Of a stretch of 64,000 nucleotides of DNA, positions 32,508 to 40,775 are shown piece by piece. Position numbers and translations under genes: made by a program. Under the pieces are notes generated by a model that was not told where the DNA came from, did not search any database, and saw only the letters and a program-made list of their open reading frames with translations. Origin of the DNA: UASB124 sp041662445. Its GTDB lineage: Bacteria > Babelota > Babeliae > Babelales > RVW-14. The stretch spans positions 37,769 through 101,768 of the forward strand of contig JBAZSL010000004.1 of the NCBI GenBank assembly GCA_041662445.1, in the 5' to 3' direction. Each line of letters begins with the position of its first letter. Position 1 is the stretch's first letter.

Positions 32508-34993
32508 CAATACTGCGTTTCACTAAAATCAAAACTCGTTGTGCACGCATACTGCTTCTCGCGCTGTATGTGCTTGCCCACCAGCCACTCGTCGGTGCTG
32601 AACCAGAAAAGGCCCAGCCAGCAACGCCTTCGTCGTATGAACAACTGGCGCAAGCCTACCTGCCATCACTCGTCAAAGAAGCGCAAACAGAAAAGCTATC
32701 TGAAGCAGAACGTCAACAACGTAATGCAAAAAAAGTTGAAGCTCTCACCAAAAAGGCTAAGGGGGCAAAAGTTGCTTTAAAAGAGTCCGACATTGATATT
32801 CCAGTCGTTGGAGAAATCGAAAAGCTCGAACTCATTTACAACCTCATGCACGAGCATGCTCAAGCATGCCCAACACTCACCAATAACGTTGTGCATGATC
32901 TTGAAATATTTTGTGGCGGCCCCTCTGATCTTAAAGATCATGTATTTGGTGCCATTGATCACACCACCACTGCATTCGGCAGAGTTGAATTGCAACGCAT
33001 GTTGCTTGAACCAAAAACGGATGCTGCAGAGCTCAGAGCTCGCCAAGATATTATTAAAACATTGATCAAAAATCCCGATCTGGTAAAAAAAATTGATGCA
33101 TCCCTGCAACAAATCAAGGCTGCTGAAAGCGAACTGTTGTGGTTCTGGAAGCAGATGGATGAAACAACCAATCAATTTTTTAATCAGGTTTATTTCGGCA
33201 AAACACTTGGCATAAGTTTTTCGGGGCTCAATACAAGCTCAAGCGCAACTACTGCCGCAGCCATGTGGGCAGAAATTGGAAGTCCATTGTGGTGGGGTGT
33301 TGGGTTGCCATTGAGTCTGTTGGCTACAGCCAGCGCTATAACTACGGGTTTAGTTCGCAAAAATGAATATGATTTTACACAGCTGCCAGAGGCAGCTCGA
33401 GAATTCGTAAGAGCTACCGCAGCCGACCCGGCCAATCTTGATAAAAACATGGCGACAGCAATTGAGAAGATAGGCGGGCAGCAAATGCAAGCAGCATTTG
33501 CCGCACTTCAAAATTCGCAGCATGGCGGACAAGAACAAGTAATGCAACATTTTCAGGATTATCAGGATGTCATCGCCGATCAGTCAAAAGATATTCAGGA
33601 TTCTGTCAAGTCGTTGGGAATCTTAGGCGTGCTATTCAGAATAACACCCTCTTCTCTTTCTCCGCTCGTCGCAAACACAATACAATCACCGTCATTTTTA
33701 AACATTTACAAAACTTTATCGCTTGCAAGCTGCAAGGGAATCGTCGAATTATATACAAAAACGCTTCCGGGGCTCTATAAAAACCAATCTACGTCCACTG
33801 CTGCCGCGATTATCGCAACATTATATCTCGCTATCCCACCAGCAATTTATCTCATGCTCATAAAAGGAAGCGTCAGCTCAGCGCGTCACTTCAACGCGAT
33901 AAGCAACATAATTCATGCAAAAATGATTAAGGCTGCGTTCTATTTTGACGCGACGGGTGAACTCATCAAAATCATGTCCACCGATAAAGCTCTGAGCAAA
34001 ATGCTCGTGGATACTACCGCACAAGCAAAAACTCGCTCTCCCGCGCAAGAAGCTCAACTTAAAGAACTTTTACGGCTCATGGACACCTCAACGCTGCACA
34101 GCAATCCATCATTTTTCTCGCTCAAGGGACGTCCTCTTGCCGCCTTCAAACTTATGCAAAACACCAAAAATGAATTTGCGGGCGTTCTGCAACTCGCCGG
34201 CAAGCTTGATGCATACCTTTCTCTTGCCAAGCTCTATTGCAGTAATCCATGGGGCCGCTATTGCTTTGTTGATTATGTAACTAACTCGGCAACACCTTAT
34301 CTCAAAATTGATGATTTCTGGCACCCTATGCTCAACCCAAACAAAGTTGTCGCTAACAGTATTGAACTCGGCGCAACAAGTGGCGCGCGCAATGCTGTTA
34401 TCACCGGTCCAAATGCTGGTGGTAAATCAACTGCTCTTAAGTCAATCGTGCTTGCTATCGTTATGGCACAAACGCTTGGCATCGCACCGGCTCGCGCAAT
34501 GAAGCTTACGCCTTTTGTCCAAACTGGAGCCTATCTCAACATTGCAGATGCTATCGGTAAAGAGTCGCTTTATCAGGCTGAAATGAATCGTGCACAAGCG
34601 TTACTTAATTCAATTAACGCGCTTAAGCCTGGTGAATTTAGCTTCGTCATCATGGATGAAATTTTCACCGGAACCAACCCTGAAGAAGGTTCTGCAGGAG
34701 CCTTCGGTATTGCTACATGCCTTGCATCACTGCCACAAAACATGTGCTTAATTGCCACACATTACAAACAGCTTACCGAACTTGAGAAGGCCGCTGATCA
34801 TAGTTTCAAAAACTACAAAGTGAGCGTAGTTATTCATCCAGATGGGAAAATAACCCCAACGTATATCTTGGATGCCGGTATTGCTGATCAAAAGATTGCT
34901 TTACAATTGCTCACAAATGCCGGTTTCAACAACAAGGTTTTGCAAGCAGCAAAAGATGCCTTGAATAGCCAAAAGTCCCTACCCGCTGCTTAA
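32504..34993 (+). CDS. MutS-like ATPase with export signal and membrane insert, copy 2
   Basis: 829 residues; ATG overlaps the stop of copy 1 (ATGA) and has AAGGAG 5 bases upstream. Signal sequence RCARILLLALYVLAHQPLVG A. The first 250 and last 370 residues are nearly the same as copy 1 at both protein and DNA level, including Walker A GPNAGGKST at 635-643 and MDEIFTGTNPEEG near 716. The middle (about 255-455) is different in sequence and about 40 residues longer, with hydrophobic helices (LWWGVGLPLSLLATASAITT; AIIATLYLAIPPAIYLMLIK) around a glutamine-rich, probably coiled part (MQAAFAALQNSQHGGQEQVM). The tandem pair likely works as a heterodimer, as MutS-type ATPases dimerise, but this is inference. 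Confidence 0.85.
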   Translation: MTILRFTKIKTRCARILLLALYVLAHQPLVGAEPEKAQPATPSSYEQLAQAYLPSLVKEAQTEKLSEAERQQRNAKKVEALTKKAKGAKVALKESDIDIPVVGEIEKLELIYNLMHEHAQACPTLTNNVVHDLEIFCGGPSDLKDHVFGAIDHTTTAFGRVELQRMLLEPKTDAAELRARQDIIKTLIKNPDLVKKIDASLQQIKAAESELLWFWKQMDETTNQFFNQVYFGKTLGISFSGLNTSSSATTAAAMWAEIGSPLWWGVGLPLSLLATASAITTGLVRKNEYDFTQLPEAAREFVRATAADPANLDKNMATAIEKIGGQQMQAAFAALQNSQHGGQEQVMQHFQDYQDVIADQSKDIQDSVKSLGILGVLFRITPSSLSPLVANTIQSPSFLNIYKTLSLASCKGIVELYTKTLPGLYKNQSTSTAAAIIATLYLAIPPAIYLMLIKGSVSSARHFNAISNIIHAKMIKAAFYFDATGELIKIMSTDKALSKMLVDTTAQAKTRSPAQEAQLKELLRLMDTSTLHSNPSFFSLKGRPLAAFKLMQNTKNEFAGVLQLAGKLDAYLSLAKLYCSNPWGRYCFVDYVTNSATPYLKIDDFWHPMLNPNKVVANSIELGATSGARNAVITGPNAGGKSTALKSIVLAIVMAQTLGIAPARAMKLTPFVQTGAYLNIADAIGKESLYQAEMNRAQALLNSINALKPGEFSFVIMDEIFTGTNPEEGSAGAFGIATCLASLPQNMCLIATHYKQLTELEKAADHSFKNYKVSVVIHPDGKITPTYILDAGIADQKIALQLLTNAGFNNKVLQAAKDALNSQKSLPAA

Positions 34994-35008
34994 CCCAAAC
35001 AAATCAGG

Positions 35009-35043
35009 TCAGCAGGGCATGCAGTTTTTGCATGCCCTGCTGA
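35009..35043 (+). terminator. Perfect 15-bp hairpin after the MutS-like pair
   Basis: TCAGCAGGGCATGCA pairs perfectly with TGCATGCCCTGCTGA around loop GTTTT, 16 bases past the stop of copy 2. It is followed by A's rather than T's, so termination on the plus strand by the usual mechanism is uncertain. Confidence 0.55.
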
Positions 35044-35135
35044 AAAAAGTACTTGCCGCTTCTCATTCTTCTTGCTACTGTGTCCTTCCTCGTCGCGTTT
35101 TCAAAATGCTCATTTAATTATGCAATAGTTACACC

Positions 35136-35164
35136 GGGGGCTCTTTGTTCATAGGGGAGCCCCC
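35136..35164. terminator. Second hairpin in the 433-base intergenic region
   Basis: GGGGGCTC pairs with GAGCCCCC around a 13-base loop. It lies in the long gap between the MutS-like pair and the amidase gene; the strand on which it acts is unclear. Confidence 0.35.
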
Positions 35165-35270
35165 ACTTTATTGCACTCAAAAAGCGGAAAGCTTGCATAG
35201 CACGGTGATTTTGTTACGCTACCAAAGGTTTTTTGACGTTCGAGACTCTGTTGACTTTTAGGACAACAAG

Positions 35271-35381
35271 GTCATTCCCTCGAAAGAGGGAATCCAGAAA
35301 AACATATGTTTTCGCTGTCGAACTTTTATTATCGTAAGCTAAAACGAAAGCCCTGGATCCCCGCGCGAAGGCGGGAATGAC
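35271..35381. repeat. Inverted-repeat element (MITE-like, GTCATTCCC type)
   Basis: Left end GTCATTCCCTCGAAAGAGGG then AATCCAG (35271-35297) and right end CTGGATCCCCGCGCGAAGGC then GGGAATGAC (35353-35381) are inverted copies of one another around a 55-base centre. Each end is itself a small hairpin. Such GTCATTCCC...GGGAATCCAG palindromes are scattered in many bacterial genomes and are thought to be non-autonomous mobile pieces. No gene lies inside. Confidence 0.7.
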
Positions 35382-35426
35382 GTAAAAAGCCAACGAAACC
35401 TAGTGGAACACTCCAAATGAGCGCAT

Positions 35427-36104
35427 ATGTACACAAAAAGAAATTTTTACCTCGCCATCATTCTCTTGCTGGGAATATCTCTTCCCCTCATGCCATATGC
35501 CATCATGCTTGACCCCGCGGGACACACGCAGCAAACAGGCCGAAGATTATGGGGCTCTTTTGAGCGGGCTGAAACATTTAAATGCGCAGAGACGCTCAAA
35601 GATTCATTAGAAAAATATTCTAGTTCAACACGTGTCATCCTCACGCGAGCTCCAGGTCAAGTACTCGTTCCTCTGCAAAATGCATCATTTGCCAATCGCC
35701 TCAACGTCGATTTCTTTGTACGCATACACTGCGTCAAAGCTGATACCGAAAAACCTCACATCACCGTGTACTATCAGGAAATTGATCCGCTCATCGACAA
35801 TGCTCAACATGCCGAAATGCCTCATGCTTTTATTCCCCTTCATCACGCACATTTCCGCAGCATTCACCGCTCGTCGGATAGCGCCAAAGCATTAAAAAAA
35901 TTTCTCAGTTCTGCTGAACATCAAAAAGACTTTGACTGCTACGGCACCACCCACGGACTACCCCTCGCGGCTCTCATGGGCATCACCGTGCCCGCCATAG
36001 TTATTGAAATTGGACTTTGTTCAGATGATCAATGGAAACTTTTTATTGAACCCCTTACACAGGGGCTTAGTTCCACCCTCAATCTTACGAATGGGCAGTC
36101 ATGA
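35427..36104 (+). CDS. N-acetylmuramoyl-L-alanine amidase (Amidase_3 family)
   Basis: 225 residues with a signal peptide (MYTKRNFYLAIILLLGISLP). Zinc-ligand motifs of amidase_3 are recognisable: IMLDPAGHTQQTG (first His), ERAETFKCAE (Glu), FFVRIHCVKAD (second His) and AIVIEIGLCSDDQW (catalytic Glu). The usual GHGG and SIHAN are changed to AGHT and RIHCV, so it is a divergent member. These enzymes cut the amide between the glycan and the stem peptide of peptidoglycan, mainly in cell separation. It overlaps nfeD by 4 bases. Confidence 0.82.
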   Translation: MYTKRNFYLAIILLLGISLPLMPYAIMLDPAGHTQQTGRRLWGSFERAETFKCAETLKDSLEKYSSSTRVILTRAPGQVLVPLQNASFANRLNVDFFVRIHCVKADTEKPHITVYYQEIDPLIDNAQHAEMPHAFIPLHHAHFRSIHRSSDSAKALKKFLSSAEHQKDFDCYGTTHGLPLAALMGITVPAIVIEIGLCSDDQWKLFIEPLTQGLSSTLNLTNGQS

Positions 36105-36541
36105 TTGATAGCACGATGATAGCTTCATATCTCGGATATTTGTGGCTTATCGCAGGGCTTCTTCTGCTTCTGCTTGAAGTAGGTACCCCTGGCCTTTTTG
36201 TCTTTCTTTCGCTTGCCTGCGGAGCTTTTGTCGCAGCTATAGCCGCTTTTTGCGAGTTGTCACTCTTCACCCAATGCTGGGCGGCTGTTGGAGGCGCTTT
36301 AATCAGTTTTATCATTCTTAAATATTTTTTTGTTGGGAAAAAGCAGCGTTGCGCAACCAACATTCACGCGCTTATTGGCCAAGAAGCTGTTGTTGTTGAA
36401 ACAATCGAGCCTCGTAAGACTGGCCGCGTTAAAGTGAAGGGGGAAGAATGGCAGGCGCTGTGTCGCGAACCACACATTCTGCAAAAAGGAACCATCGTAA
36501 AAATTGTACGCATCGAAGGCAATAAACTCATCGTTATTTAG
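36101..36541 (+). CDS. NfeD-family membrane protein
   Basis: 146 residues; start overlaps the amidase stop. Three to four hydrophobic helices at about 10-80 (LGYLWLIAGLLLLLLEVGTP GLFVFLSLACGAFVAAIAAF; CWAAVGGALISFIILKYFF) are followed by a small soluble OB-fold domain (LIGQEAVVVETIEPRKTGRV KVKGEEWQAL, GTIVKIVRIEGNKLIV). This short NfeD1b type lacks the ClpP-like protease domain. NfeD proteins partner with SPFH/stomatin proteins in membrane microdomains; the next gene is such a protein. Confidence 0.93.
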   Translation: MIDSTMIASYLGYLWLIAGLLLLLLEVGTPGLFVFLSLACGAFVAAIAAFCELSLFTQCWAAVGGALISFIILKYFFVGKKQRCATNIHALIGQEAVVVETIEPRKTGRVKVKGEEWQALCREPHILQKGTIVKIVRIEGNKLIVI

Positions 36542-36548
36542 GAACCAC

Positions 36549-37505
36549 ATGATTATTTATTTTCTTGTATTTTTTGCTGTTTTGGTAGTTTTTGTAATGA
36601 CCGCGTTACTCAAAGCTACCTATCTTGTCAGACAAGCAGAGATTATTATCGTCGAACGCTTGGGAAGCTTTCATCGCATCCTTGACCCAGGACTTCACTT
36701 CATTACGCCATTTCTTGATCAACCACGCGCAGTGTTGTGGTCATTTACCAAAGAAGATTCACGCGGTAAAACAACCTATCGCTACACCGCCTACGTTGAT
36801 CGTATTGATTTGCGTGAAGCAATTTATGATTTTCCCCGTCAAAGCGTTATAACCCGTGATAACGTCACCATCGACATCAGTGCGTTACTCTACTACCAAA
36901 TCACCGATCCCAAAGCTGTTGTTTACGAGGTAGCCAATCTTTCACAAGCTATCGAAAAACTTGTGCAGACAACAATGCGTAATATTATTGGCGCCATGGA
37001 TCTTGATGAAACACTTACCTCACGCGACAAAATTAACGACAAATTACGCGCCGTCCTTGACGATGCCACCGATAAATGGGGTGTTAAGGTAAATCGTGTT
37101 GAGCTCCAAGAAATTACTCCACCAGGTGACATTTTAGCGGCTATGGAAAAGCAGATGCGCGCCGAACGTGATCGACGAGCCGTGATTCTTGAAGCCGAAG
37201 GTAAAAAAGGCGCGGCAATATTGGAAGCAGAAGGTGATTACCAAGCACGCGTTACACGCGCACGTGGTGAGGCAGAAGCTCGACAACTTTTTGCAGAAGC
37301 TGAAGCACTGGCTATTCAGGTCGTTCAAAAGGCAGTGCCCAATGCCAATCCTCTTCCCTACCTTATAGCGGTTAATTACATCAAGGCGCTTCCTGAGATA
37401 ACCAAAGATAAGAATGCCAAACTCATTATTGTGCCGTATGAAACAAGTGCATTGGCAGGAGCTTTTGCCTCAATTAAAGAACTTTTTGCTCAAAAATCTG
37501 AGTAA
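36549..37505 (+). CDS. SPFH/stomatin-like membrane protein (QmcA/paraslipin type)
   Basis: 318 residues from ATG 36549 with AGGA 5 bases upstream. An N-terminal TM helix (IIYFLVFFAVLVVFVMTALL) is followed by the SPFH (band 7) domain: VRQAEIIIVERLGSFHRILD PGLHFITPFLD, YDFPRQSVITRDNVTIDISA, then the coiled region (EKQMRAERDRRAVILEAEGK, with repeated LEAEG units) and VQKAVPNANPLPYLIAVNYI. It oligomerises on the membrane and is thought to scaffold proteases and lipids. NfeD directly upstream is its standard partner. Confidence 0.94.
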   Translation: MIIYFLVFFAVLVVFVMTALLKATYLVRQAEIIIVERLGSFHRILDPGLHFITPFLDQPRAVLWSFTKEDSRGKTTYRYTAYVDRIDLREAIYDFPRQSVITRDNVTIDISALLYYQITDPKAVVYEVANLSQAIEKLVQTTMRNIIGAMDLDETLTSRDKINDKLRAVLDDATDKWGVKVNRVELQEITPPGDILAAMEKQMRAERDRRAVILEAEGKKGAAILEAEGDYQARVTRARGEAEARQLFAEAEALAIQVVQKAVPNANPLPYLIAVNYIKALPEITKDKNAKLIIVPYETSALAGAFASIKELFAQKSE

Positions 37506-37526
37506 TCGTTTTGTCGAAGGATCACA

Positions 37527-37829
37527 ATGGTGCTCCGCAAGCTCAAGCTCATTCTTGGTCTTGGTTTGTGCATTGTTTTTAGCCTCTGGTGGTTTGGCGT
37601 CAACAACCAATCAATGGAAGAAAATTTTTATTCGCGGGAAGAGTATCATCAGGACGTGAGTAAGATTTACTTCGATTTGGGACGTAGCGCAGAACATCGC
37701 GGCGATGTACACGCGGCTATCCGCGCTTATCGCATCGCGCTGGAGCATATGCCTGATTTTGCAGATGCACAAAAACATTTAAGGCTCTGCCTGCAAGCAG
37801 CAACATCATCGCAGACGACGCTCGTGTAA
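37527..37829 (+). CDS. Small membrane-anchored TPR protein
   Basis: 100 residues. GAAGGA 6 bases before ATG. One TM helix at 7-24 (LILGLGLCIVFSLWWFG) then a tetratricopeptide-like unit (KIYFDLGRSAEHRGDVHAAI RAYRIALEHMPDFADAQKHL), containing the A-x-x-x-Y-x-x-A-L-x-x-x-P pattern. One TPR plus a capping helix is the minimum for peptide binding. It follows the SPFH gene by 21 bases and may belong with it. Its last 24 bases overlap the end of convergent uvrC. Confidence 0.75.
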   Translation: MVLRKLKLILGLGLCIVFSLWWFGVNNQSMEENFYSREEYHQDVSKIYFDLGRSAEHRGDVHAAIRAYRIALEHMPDFADAQKHLRLCLQAATSSQTTLV

Positions 37830-39377
37830 GCGGTGAAAGCTTATGGCAAAATGGTGGGCATAATCGCGGAGCGCCACAAGCATCTGATCAGCAAAATTGT
37901 GTTGATTAAGTTTTTTCCCCCGCGGAATACGGGGCGAGAAAATGGTTTCTTCACGCTTGGCAAGTGCAACAACTTCGGCACCTTGCATAAGATCGATAAC
38001 TGAACTTAATTGCCCCTTGCCCCCATCAATCACGACAACATCAGGAAGATCTGAAGAATTTTTATAACGGCGAGCAACAATTTCTCGTAGGCATGCATAA
38101 TCATCATTATGATCAACGGTCTTGATAATAAAGTGACGAAAGTTTTTTTTATCAGGCGTGCCATCAACAAACCGAATACACGCTCCCACCATATGCCGCC
38201 CTTGCGTATGTGACACATCAAAGCAATCAACAGTATGAGGCTCATGCGGCAGTTTGAGTAATCTTTTAAGTGCCTTGGGCAACGATTGCTGGTGGGAAAG
38301 TTCTTGCTCAGCATGAATTAACCCGAGCCGAATCAACGAGGCATCGTGCCCCTGCGATGGGTGCACAATGGTAACGTTATAATCTTTGTGATGCCACTGC
38401 GTCATAAATTTTTGCACCACATCATGCGATGTCACCAGATCAAAGTTGAGCACAATGGTTGCCGGAGGCGCATACGAGCGATAAAAACTCATCAAATAAT
38501 CTTCGGCGTTATCACACGCATCACCAAAAGGAAAGTGGAAACTTTGGCGCTTAGTAAGAACTCCCGCACGTTCACGAAATACAAAAATCGCTTTGTTATC
38601 GGGCGTAACAACCCACACATCTTTATATGCAACATGCTCATGATCAGCGATGGAACATTTAAGCGCCTCAAATACTGAGGAAAAAGCATTGTAATAGCCA
38701 TAAAGCTCGCGCGATTTCTCGTACTCATAACGAGCGTTGTGTTCTTCGATTGAATGGAGAAGTGATTCAAGAAATTTTTTATGCCCTTGGCGTAGTGACG
38801 ATTTAGCAAGCTCAAGTCGAGCACAGTATGCCTCAACATCAAAATCAACACGACACGAACCGGCACACACTCCCATGTGATAATAAAGGCATCCATTTTC
38901 GATTTTTTTCTTGCACAGTTTAAGCCTGAAAGTTTTAATCAAGAAATCATACACTTTACGCGCTGACGTCTTTTCTAGAAATGGTCCAAAATAGGTCCCC
39001 TTGCGTTTCTGACTCCGCACAATGCTAAACTCGGGAACTTTTGAGGACGATATAAAAAGATACAGAAATGGTTGGCCATGTTTGAGCAATACATTGCACC
39101 GCGGTTGATGCGTCATCACCAGATGGGCTTCAAGAAGCAAAGCTTCAAGCTCATTATCGGTTTGAAGATATTCAACGGTTGAGCTTGATGCAAAAATTGC
39201 ATCAACTTTGACATCCATACCCTGACGCTGGAGATATGAACTGCAACGCTTTTTAAGATTTTTAGCCTTGCCGATGTAGACGGGCTGATTAAGCTCGTTT
39301 TTAAATAAATAGACACCCGGATGGCCGGGGAATTGCTTAATCTGCTCGGCAAGAGTTGATTTTTTTTCTTTGTTCAT
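37806..39377 (-). CDS. uvrC: Excinuclease ABC subunit C lacking the C-terminal HhH domain
   Basis: 523 residues. N-terminal GIY-YIG nuclease (GVYLFKNELNQPVYIGKAKNL KKR), a cysteine-rich part (GCLYYHMGVCAGSCR), a UVR-like UvrB-binding stretch (HNARYEYEKSRELYGYYNAF) and the RNase H-like second nuclease (VDCFDVSHTQGRHMVGACI; LPDVVVIDGGKGQLSSV; LREIVARRYKN) are present. UvrC cuts on both sides of damage marked by UvrB. It ends at FHRLHERRLR, where other UvrC proteins continue with two helix-hairpin-helix motifs of about 70 residues that bind DNA. No remnant of them is obvious downstream, and the end overlaps the TPR gene. Confidence 0.94.
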   Translation of the reverse strand: MNKEKKSTLAEQIKQFPGHPGVYLFKNELNQPVYIGKAKNLKKRCSSYLQRQGMDVKVDAIFASSSTVEYLQTDNELEALLLEAHLVMTHQPRCNVLLKHGQPFLYLFISSSKVPEFSIVRSQKRKGTYFGPFLEKTSARKVYDFLIKTFRLKLCKKKIENGCLYYHMGVCAGSCRVDFDVEAYCARLELAKSSLRQGHKKFLESLLHSIEEHNARYEYEKSRELYGYYNAFSSVFEALKCSIADHEHVAYKDVWVVTPDNKAIFVFRERAGVLTKRQSFHFPFGDACDNAEDYLMSFYRSYAPPATIVLNFDLVTSHDVVQKFMTQWHHKDYNVTIVHPSQGHDASLIRLGLIHAEQELSHQQSLPKALKRLLKLPHEPHTVDCFDVSHTQGRHMVGACIRFVDGTPDKKNFRHFIIKTVDHNDDYACLREIVARRYKNSSDLPDVVVIDGGKGQLSSVIDLMQGAEVVALAKREETIFSPRIPRGKKLNQHNFADQMLVALRDYAHHFAISFHRLHERRLR

Positions 39378-39572
39378 AATTTTAAATGCCCGTCTGTCTA
39401 TGTTCTTATCTACAAATATAAATTTATTACAAAAAGCAAAAAGTGGCTATTCTCCGCATTATTCTTCACTTTTTTAGTTTTTTTCCATTTACGGAGGTCC
39501 CAAAAACTTCTATTCTAGTGGCGCGTTAATAAATTTTTGGAAGTTATCCTCGTTTACTTAAGTGAGAATGCT

Positions 39573-40775
39573 ATGTTTGACCGCCTACGCTTTTTCTTCT
39601 TCTTTCTTCTGATCTGCGCTACTGCTGGATGGATGGGCCACAAGATGTTCCGCTACTTTACTCATGCAACCCCTCCAACATTTGAACTCAAGGGCATAAC
39701 ACAAAATGGCACCTATGCTCGTACTACTCACGCCGCAGTTACTGCAGACACTGCTTATAAGATTGCATCGGTAAAAATTACACTTGATGGCAAAGAGATA
39801 CTTAATGAGCGCGTGAAGGCTCGTCAATTTGAAGCACCATTTACTATCGAGACCCTTTCGTTGCCCGATGGACCGCATACGCTTGATGTTGAAGCTGTTG
39901 ATGCTAGCTATCACCAAAATAGAACAGACCTACGCTGCAACATTTTTATTGATAACACACCACTACGCGTGGCATTTCTTGATCCAGAATATGCAGTCGA
40001 CCAGGGAAAGACGGCTCATTTGCGCATTCAATCGAACAAGAAACTTGCCCGTGCTGAGATGAAAATTTTTGCCTCAACGTATTCATTTTATGCAGAATCA
40101 GACGAATCAACATTGTACGAATGTTTTATTCCCGTCAGTTGTGAAGAACGTCCTCTGGAGCATATGGTCACGGTAGATATACAAGACGTCGTTGGCGATA
40201 AAGCCCAACTCACCACCAAAGTTCAGGTCAAGGCATTTGAATTCAAAAAACAACACGGCTTTACCGTTCAACAATCCAAGCTCAATCAAGAAAAAGAATT
40301 GAGCATGAGTATGAAGATTTTGGACGAGGCCCTAGCAAAATGGGTTAAAGAATCTCCACGCAAAAAAGGCTGGTCCGGTCCTTTTGAATATCCTATATCG
40401 GTACAACGTATGTCCACACCATTTGGTGAAATTCGTATGACGGCAGAACGTGGCCGCTATATGCACAAAGGTATCGATCTTATCAACCGCCCAAAATGCG
40501 TTGTATGGGCAGCACAAGACGGCAAAGTCATCATTAAAGATCGCTTCTTTTTGACCGGCAACACCGTAGTGCTTGATCATGGGCTTGGCGTATTCACGTT
40601 ATATGCGCATCTTGAAGAGTTTGCTGACCTTGAAGTTGGCGAAATGCTCAAAAAAGGCAACCCTGTCGGCAAACTTGGTATGACCGGGTATGCCACTGGC
40701 TACCATTTGCATTGGGAACTACGCGTTAACAATATGCCTGTTGATCCTATCGAATGGACGAATAAAGTTTATTAA
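39573..40775 (+). CDS. M23 (LytM-type) peptidase, membrane-anchored
   Basis: 400 residues from ATG 39573; 12 upstream codons in frame are not needed. TM helix at 5-24 (LRFFFFFLLICATAGWMGHKM), then two or three beta-sandwich repeats (KITLDGKEILNERVKARQFE, LPDGPHTLDVEAVD) like Ig-type folds, then the M23 domain at about 285-395: HKGIDL with zinc His and Asp, VVLDHGLGVFTLYAHLEEF and GYHLHWELRVN (HxH). All zinc and catalytic histidines are in place, so it is probably an active peptidoglycan endopeptidase in the periplasm. It is convergent with the ATPase gene, sharing 4 bases. Confidence 0.92.
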   Translation: MFDRLRFFFFFLLICATAGWMGHKMFRYFTHATPPTFELKGITQNGTYARTTHAAVTADTAYKIASVKITLDGKEILNERVKARQFEAPFTIETLSLPDGPHTLDVEAVDASYHQNRTDLRCNIFIDNTPLRVAFLDPEYAVDQGKTAHLRIQSNKKLARAEMKIFASTYSFYAESDESTLYECFIPVSCEERPLEHMVTVDIQDVVGDKAQLTTKVQVKAFEFKKQHGFTVQQSKLNQEKELSMSMKILDEALAKWVKESPRKKGWSGPFEYPISVQRMSTPFGEIRMTAERGRYMHKGIDLINRPKCVVWAAQDGKVIIKDRFFLTGNTVVLDHGLGVFTLYAHLEEFADLEVGEMLKKGNPVGKLGMTGYATGYHLHWELRVNNMPVDPIEWTNKVY

